Source: CAYFZO01 sp964347615
GTDB taxonomy: Bacteria > Pseudomonadota > Gammaproteobacteria > Poriferisulfidales > Oxydemutatoraceae
Direction: 5' to 3'
DNA: 12,287 nt
NCBI GenBank assembly: GCA_964347615.1
Contig: CAYFZO010000039.1
Coordinates: 1 to 12,287, forward strand
Numbering within the stretch: position 1 is the first letter of the stretch; every line of letters begins with the position of its first letter. This document shows positions 9,201 to 12,287 of the stretch, piece after piece. Below the pieces are notes generated by a model that saw only the letters and a program-made list of their open reading frames with translations, ran no database searches and had not been told where the DNA came from. The position numbers and the translations under genes are program-made.

Positions 9201-12200
9201 GTAAGCAAAGTCGACACCCTCCACGACGTACTCGGCGACGAACGCCGACCGCGCCACGGGCAAAACGTTGAAAGGCAACTCGAGAATCGAGTCTTCCCCG
9301 GGCGAGACCGTGGCGGCGTCAAACGACAAGGCGGGCCCCGGCTGCACCTTGTGCCCAAGATCGGGATTGTCGGCGTTACCCGGCAGATGTACGGAATCCG
9401 ACTGAAACTCATGAATCAACCCTGCGCCGGTGGCGCCGTTCAGCTTCAACCCGCCTCTTGAAAAGCCTCTGATGCCGTTCGTGTCGACGTCGTCTTCCCT
9501 GAGCGCGTAGGCGAACCTCCAGACGTTGGTCACGCTCGAGGCCAGGACGTAACTCGCGACGCGCGTCCTGTACCCGATCCGCAGTTCCAACGACGGCATG
9601 CCGCCTGTCTGCGAAGGCCTCACGGCCACCTTGTCGTTGAATCGAACCTCGGCGATGACCGTCTCCACGCCCGCAACGTAGCCGTCCGCGTCTTGCGGAC
9701 GCGAGGTGAACTCGAAACCGCTCGCCGAGACAACGCCCCGGCTCCTGAAACTGTAGTCCTCGGGCGGCTCGAAACTGAACCCGAACCCCGTCCTGCTCTC
9801 CGGCAACGACGGCGGATCGCCGTCAAGCCTGAAGGTCACCCCATAGGGTGCAATCTGACCCCAGTCTTGTAGACCTCTTCTGCGTTCGCCTCGTGTGTCG
9901 CCCGCATCAAAGGAAAAGAGAATATCGCGCCCGGAGACAACGCGAGATCCTCCCGGCTCTATCGACACGTACCTAAACCGAACGTTGTTCAGGTCGAACG
10001 GTGCGCCCTGCGCCAAGTAAGGAAGGAAGGTGACATCCTCAGCCGGAACACCGAAAGAAAGATAATTTCGAGCCTCCGCAAGGACGGTCTGGATGACGAA
10101 ATCAAAAGGCGCACCCGGGTTGTCCGAGAGAAACAGATAACTCGAAGCGTCGCCCAGCCCGCCGAGACCTTCGAATATCCCCGCCGGCAGGATCTGCAAC
10201 TCGTTGTTGCGCAAATCCAGCCCCCGCAAGCCGCTGAGATCCAGGAAATCCCTCGGGCTGAGGCGTTCTATTCCCAGACCGCTCAGATCCAAGTCGACCA
10301 CGGCGGCCAAGTCCTCACTGGTCACCTCGGCGCAACCGTCGCGCCTGGTCGCCTCCATCAGCGCGTCACGCACCTGCGGCGTACGGTCGCAAACGCCTTC
10401 CTCGACCTCGACCGTCACCGTCTGTACGCCGGCGGGAATGTAGTCTCTCGAATCCCGCAGGGACACCGTGAAAGTGTCACGCGCCCGACCGATCCAGTCG
10501 TTGTCGGGAATTGAAACCCGTACGACCCCGCCCGAACTGTCCAAGGAACGTTGGGACGTCTGGACGCCGAACGGCACTCCCCCGCTGATGGCCAAGATGG
10601 GTGCAAGCCTTCCCGCTGCCCGCGGCGGGTCTAAGGTGAAACTCAGATCCACCTCCGACCCTTCCCTGACCGAAGCCGTGGCGGCGTCGAACGACATGAA
10701 AGACCGTCGCTGAACTTTTTGGTCGGAAAATCTTCCCCCGTGACCACGGAGATTGCCCGTGTCCGGGCTGTTGTGCCCAATCAGCATATCGTCAATGATC
10801 GCCCCGTTCCTGTCGATGCGCAGGACTTCAATGCCGTCACTGTCCGCCGGGTCGTCTCTTGAGAGTCGGTAGCGGAATCGGATCGCGCCGGAACCGTCTT
10901 CGAACGGTACGTAGGCTGCGCGCCTTTCGACGTTTCCGATTCTCACGACCAGTTCAGGCTCCCCTTCAACGACGACGATCCTTCTGTCGAAAAGCACGTC
11001 TATCTCGAACGTTTCGAGACCCGCGACGTAGCCCCTCTCGACGTCTTCCGGCGTCGAGACAAAACGGACGTCCCTGACCCTTGTCTGGTCCCAATCAACG
11101 GCGTTGTAATTAGAGTAATAGTTAGCGCGGTTCCGGTAGCAGCCCGGACGCAGCTTGCAATCCTCGTTATTGTCCGTGGGTGCCCTGATTACAAAGCCGT
11201 CGTAGCAAGGATTGAAACCGCAGCCCGAATCGCCCTGAGGCAACGACGGCAACGCGGTGAAGAACACCCGGAGGTCGAATATTCTGGGGGGATCACCTCG
11301 GTCCGAATATCTGACCTCGTCAGGGTTATTGTTGCCCAGTCGTCCCGCCGAAAACGAGTCGCCGTCTCTCATGGTGTCGTACTGTTCGCCTTCCGCGTCC
11401 CATTTGAAGTCGAAGTCAAACGGCGCGCCCTGGGCCAAGTAGGCAGAGACGTCGGTAAACCACGTCGGGCGGCGCCTATGGCACCTGCCATCATCGCCAC
11501 GATCAGCACACTCGGAGTGCGCACTAAGCGCACGTGCCCTGACCTCTATAACCAGGACAAGAGGCGTCCGCGGGTCGCCGTCGAGACCCGGGTTACCTGA
11601 AAGAAGCAAACTCCCGCCGTAGCCGCCAACGACGGCGGGGCCGAAATTGAGTCCCTCGAATAGCTTCGCGCGCAAGAACTCCAATCGGTTGTTGCGCAAA
11701 TCCAACTGTCTCAATTCGGGAGTGTTCTGAAGCAAGTCGGCTTCGAGATCTTCCAGTCGGTTGTCGCTCAAATCCAGCCGCCTCAGATCGCCGAGGTCGG
11801 TAAAGCGGTTACCCCTGAGCCCTCCCTGCAGCTGGTTACGTTCCAAGTTCAACTCGCGCAGATTGCCCAGTCCCCTGAACGCTCCTTGCCACGGCAGTGC
11901 TTGCAACCGGTTGTCCGACAGATCCAAGACCTGCAAGTTGCCCGCGCCTCTGAACTCGGAAGTCCGCAACGACTGCAATTCGTTGTCCGACAGATCCAGC
12001 GTTTGCAGACCGGTTAACCCGTCGAACAAGTCCGCCGGCAACGATTCCAACTGGTTGCCCGACAGGTTCAACGTAGCCACGCGACCCAGTCCGTTGAAAT
12101 CCCCCGACTTCAACTCGCGGACGTCCCTGTCGCTCAGATCCAGAGTGGTTACGCCTCGCAGCGCGGTGGGATCGAAAGCGGCGCAACCACTGTCCACGTC

Positions 12201-12287
12201 CGCCGCAACAAGGATTGCAAGCTGAACCACCAGCGACCGTTCGCACAGGGGTGGGTCGAACGTCTGCGCCTGCACCGAGGTGAATAA
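1..12287 (-). CDS. Giant LRR / Ig-like / Calx-beta extracellular repeat protein, partial at both ends
   Basis: The minus-strand frame with codons 12285-12287, 12282-12284 and so on down to 3-5 has no stop in about 4,095 codons. Frame was rechecked near 3000, 6000 and 9000 and at the left edge. The product is ten repeated blocks: Cys cap, LRRs of about 24 residues, a beta domain (B), and in six blocks an Ig/SWM-like domain (C) plus Calx-beta. LRR proteins bind ligands through their concave face; Calx-beta and Ig-like domains usually form rod-like, sometimes calcium-binding, spacers in bacterial surface proteins. Paired cysteines and the lack of any catalytic motif or internal membrane segment fit an exported structural or adhesive protein. 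Start and stop codons lie outside the window: the start upstream of 12287, the stop below position 1. Alternative: a secreted matrix protein rather than a cell-bound adhesin. The reading frame and domain types are near certain; the biological role is inferred. Confidence 0.96.
696..728. repeat. 33-bp direct repeat, copy 1 (C domain of L6)
   Basis: The 33 bases at 696-728 (starting GCCGAAAGCGTC) match 6948-6980 exactly. Both code for LNGATVRDAFG in C domains about 6.25 kb apart. Exact identity, including third codon positions, suggests recent duplication or gene conversion. Confidence 0.9.
945..971 (-). repeat. 12-bp in-frame tandem duplication in the C domain of L6
   Basis: GGCAACGTAGTC occurs at 945-956 and again at 957-968, followed by GGC. 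On the coding strand it turns the usual YVAG into YVADYVAG. No other C domain in the window has the second copy. The copies are identical, which points to recent slippage. Confidence 0.93.
1812..2810 (-). repeat. Block S3: cap, 7-8 LRRs, short-type B domain
   Basis: Residues about 3160-3492. The cap is CDRTPQVRDAVLSVLGSNDC, close to that of S1. LRRs at 2184-2717 form the longest array in a short block. Most are canonical (LENLNLVDNQLQALRADAF, LMQLFLSGNDLRALPAGTF). One is a 25-residue variant (NNPRLSRLSPGLF) and one is off-consensus (LQWLSFYGDGLSELPEGVF). B (1812-2183) carries LREGAPYRL, VIPAGSSHSE and a DCANWQ...CFAGLEI Cys pair, then ADPPI leading into the next cap. No C or Calx-beta follows. 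S3 and L6 form the third copy of the higher-order repeat. Confidence 0.9.
2811..4229 (-). repeat. Block L5: cap, 2 LRRs, B, C, Calx-beta
   Basis: Residues about 2687-3159. The cap is CDRTEQVRDALMEAAGVGAC. Two LRRs at 3996-4139 (LRSLRLDDNDLRSLPAGIF), as in L2. B at 3582-3995 has LVLYLAQGAPFDV, ATIPAGEVQSA and SCGAPPCYSGFRI. C at 3177-3581 has YIAGLETVVVEVVFD and LSFSYALAREDLDADG, plus a Ser/Pro-rich loop (PAPSPASPSG) encoded by a short tandem repeat. Calx-beta at 2811-3176 keeps AGDVADAADY and SRFFTLYL, with IVDNRE where the other copies have IRDDE. L5 is the only long block besides L1 and L2 not preceded by a short block. Confidence 0.9.
3378..3398 (-). repeat. Short 12-bp-period repeat giving a Ser/Pro loop in the C domain of L5
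   Basis: TGCCGGGGA occurs at 3378-3386 and 3390-3398, exactly 12 bp apart. The coded loop reads SSPAPSPASPSG and sits between the AAYI strand and the LSFSYALA strand, where other copies have a short turn. Confidence 0.75.
4230..5888 (-). repeat. Block L4: cap, 4 LRRs, B, C with Cys/Asp insertion, enlarged Calx-beta
   Basis: Residues about 2134-2686. The cap has Gly for Asp (CGRTPGIRDAIL), with the second Cys in SPASC. LRRs at 5505-5795 are of the L3/L6 type (LDLSGNARLQALDESVF, ELHPRAFAGLGRLEQ). B at 5088-5504 holds YLAEGAPFDL and CGYDPCYAGFKI. C at 4644-5087 is longer than its paralogues: a Thr/Ser-rich insertion (NDGTRKESSS) follows the first strand, and VGCEIDVPRRVSPSDFC precedes the Asp cluster. 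Calx-beta at 4230-4643 is about 138 residues, roughly 20 more than in L3, with extra sequence between the DDYVDNG and IRDDEV segments. Confidence 0.9.
5177..5195 (-). repeat. Short 12-bp-period repeat in the B domain of L4
   Basis: AGTCACC occurs at 5177-5183 and 5189-5195. It encodes GDLGGDSG before CGYDPCY, the same loop that is expanded in L3. Confidence 0.65.
5889..6533 (-). repeat. Block S2: cap, 2-3 LRRs, short-type B domain
   Basis: Residues about 1919-2133, the smallest block. The cap is CDRTPRVREALTPSQFSGC. Only two complete LRRs (LERLWLNDNFLRSLPEGVF is the clearest) and a partial LEALHLGANPG fit in 6276-6446, against six to eight in S1 and S3. B (5889-6275) carries LTLRHGAPYEL, ILAGSTQSE and a CDSS...QCFTGF Cys pair, followed by a linker rich in Ser, Pro and Asp before the next cap. 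No C or Calx-beta is present. Either LRRs were lost here or they were multiplied in S1 and S3. Confidence 0.87.
6948..6980. repeat. 33-bp direct repeat, copy 2 (C domain of L3)
   Basis: Identical partner of the segment at 696-728, in the same register within its C domain. The same domain in L4, L5, L1 and L2 is clearly diverged here. Confidence 0.9.
7349..7386 (-). repeat. 12-bp tandem array (GGN-type) in the B domain of L3
   Basis: CCCCTGCGTTAC is repeated at 7349-7360 and 7361-7372, with a one-base variant at 7373-7384. It encodes a Gly-Gly-Asn-rich loop just before the CGYVPCY motif. L6 and L1 have only GDSG at this place. Confidence 0.92.
8085..9044 (-). repeat. Block S1: cap, 6-7 LRRs, short-type B domain
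   Basis: Residues about 1082-1401. The cap is CDRTPQVRDELLSVLG with NDC. LRRs at 8484-8954 include LRWLLLNDNRLQGLPSGLF and LNRLRLQDNRLSSLPPGVF. One repeat is interrupted by a short GRSSREG insertion. B (8085-8483) is recognisably homologous to B of the long blocks: LTLREGAAYRL, IPPGATQSQ, and the end CFSGLEI, with the partner Cys 12 residues upstream in NCLSW. No C or Calx-beta follows; the next cap (CDRTQAV) begins at once. S1 and L3 together form one copy of the higher-order repeat. Confidence 0.88.
9045..10391 (-). repeat. Block L2: cap, 2 LRRs, degenerate B, C domain, shortened Calx-beta
   Basis: Residues about 633-1081. The cap reads CDRTPQVRDALMEATRRDGC. Two LRRs occupy 10158-10301, ending ILPAGIFEGLGG. 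B (about 9735-10157) keeps YLAQGAPFDL and DGDPPSLP, but the Cys pair that follows in the other L blocks is gone: the equivalent stretch reads TGFGFSFEPPEDYSF. C (9342-9734) keeps YVAGVETVIAEVRF and FAYALREDDVDTNGI. Calx-beta (9045-9341) is only about 99 residues: SFDAATVSPGEDS and SDDYVLFSPS are clear, while the IRDDE segment is missing. This is the most eroded long block. Confidence 0.86.
10392..12245 (-). repeat. Block L1: cap, 7 LRRs, enlarged B domain, C domain, Calx-beta
   Basis: Residues about 15-632. The cap is divergent: CERS in place of CDRT, second Cys in DSGC. Seven LRRs lie at 11643-12152 (for example LQTLDLSDNELQSL). B spans about 11085-11642 and keeps YLAQGAPFDF and the CGFNPCYDGF motif, but is longer than in other blocks (about 186 residues against about 140). 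The excess includes two further Cys pairs at 11481-11510 and 11139-11159 and an Asn/Tyr-rich stretch (NRANYYSNYN). C spans about 10710-11084 (YVAGLETFEIDVLFD, RFRYRLSRDD). Calx-beta at 10392-10709 is weak: SFDAATASVREG and DTFTVSL are present, but the middle, normally YRVGAPGDVADADDY, is not recognisable. Confidence 0.88.
12246..12287 (-). other. Possible end of a Sec signal peptide at the N-terminus of the giant protein
   Basis: The first 14 visible codons read LFTSVQAQTFDPPL, directly before the first Cys cap (CERS). V-Q-A followed by Q looks like a signal peptidase I site (small or aliphatic residue at -3, Ala at -1), and LFTSV could be the end of a hydrophobic core. Every other cap is preceded by a Calx-beta strand or a short-block B domain, so a different lead-in here suggests the true N-terminus, with the start codon perhaps 15-25 codons beyond the right edge. 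The counter-argument is that S3 ends in ADPPI before its cap, similar to FDPPL, so these residues could instead be the tail of another short block. Confidence 0.5.

Noticed and set aside
255..10391. Evenly recurring CGTACGGTCGCA or CGTGCGGTCGCA elements that could suggest regulatory sites or recombination sites
   Set aside because: They are in frame and code for the CDRT cap motif. The variants (CDRT, CGRT, and CERS in the divergent copy at 12234-12245) behave as codons under protein selection, so no DNA-level role is needed.
1..12287. A repeat-rich plus-strand CRISPR-like or satellite array
   Set aside because: Units vary in length by multiples of three, diverge at third codon positions and have no spacer structure. 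Protein repeats explain them.

Overview
The window is almost certainly the inside of one giant protein-coding gene on the minus strand. The frame whose first whole codon is 12285-12287 and last whole codon is 3-5 reads through about 4,095 codons. I translated the whole window in that frame and met no stop. Both ends are open, so start and stop codons both lie outside the window. No RNA gene, mobile element, CRISPR array, intergenic region, promoter or terminator is visible.

The protein is a modular extracellular repeat protein, roughly 430 kDa for the visible part alone. It is built from one block used ten times. Each block opens with a cysteine cap (consensus CDRTPQVRDALL, second Cys about 18-21 residues later). 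Next come 2-8 leucine-rich repeats of about 24 residues (LxxLxLxxNxLxxLPxGxFxGL). A beta-type domain follows, here called B, marked by YLAQGAPFDL, IPAG and CYAGFEIAS. Long blocks (L) then add a bacterial Ig-like or SWM-type domain, here called C (YVAG-ET, VDVIFDK, LRFSYALA, LNGATV), and a Calx-beta domain (DDYxD, IRDDEV, FFTVSL). Short blocks (S) stop after B.

From N- to C-terminus (right to left): a possible signal-peptide remnant (12246-12287), L1 (10392-12245), L2 (9045-10391), S1 (8085-9044), L3 (6534-8084), S2 (5889-6533), L4 (4230-5888), L5 (2811-4229), S3 (1812-2810), L6 (267-1811), and the opening of an eleventh unit, L7 (1-266). S1-L3, S2-L4 and S3-L6 are three copies of a 2.3-2.5 kb higher-order repeat. 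L3, L4 and L6 share LRR features not found in the other L blocks, and L3 and L6 keep long stretches of near-identical DNA.

Organism: the GC-rich sequence, a very long uninterrupted frame, Calx-beta plus LRR plus bacterial Ig-like domains, and cysteine pairs suited to an exported protein all suggest a Gram-negative bacterium. A proteobacterium is most likely. This is an inference from composition and domains; nothing in the window fixes the taxon. The likely role is adhesion or ligand recognition at the cell surface, with LRR patches as binding faces and beta-domains, possibly calcium-stiffened, as spacers. Substrate and secretion route cannot be read from this window.
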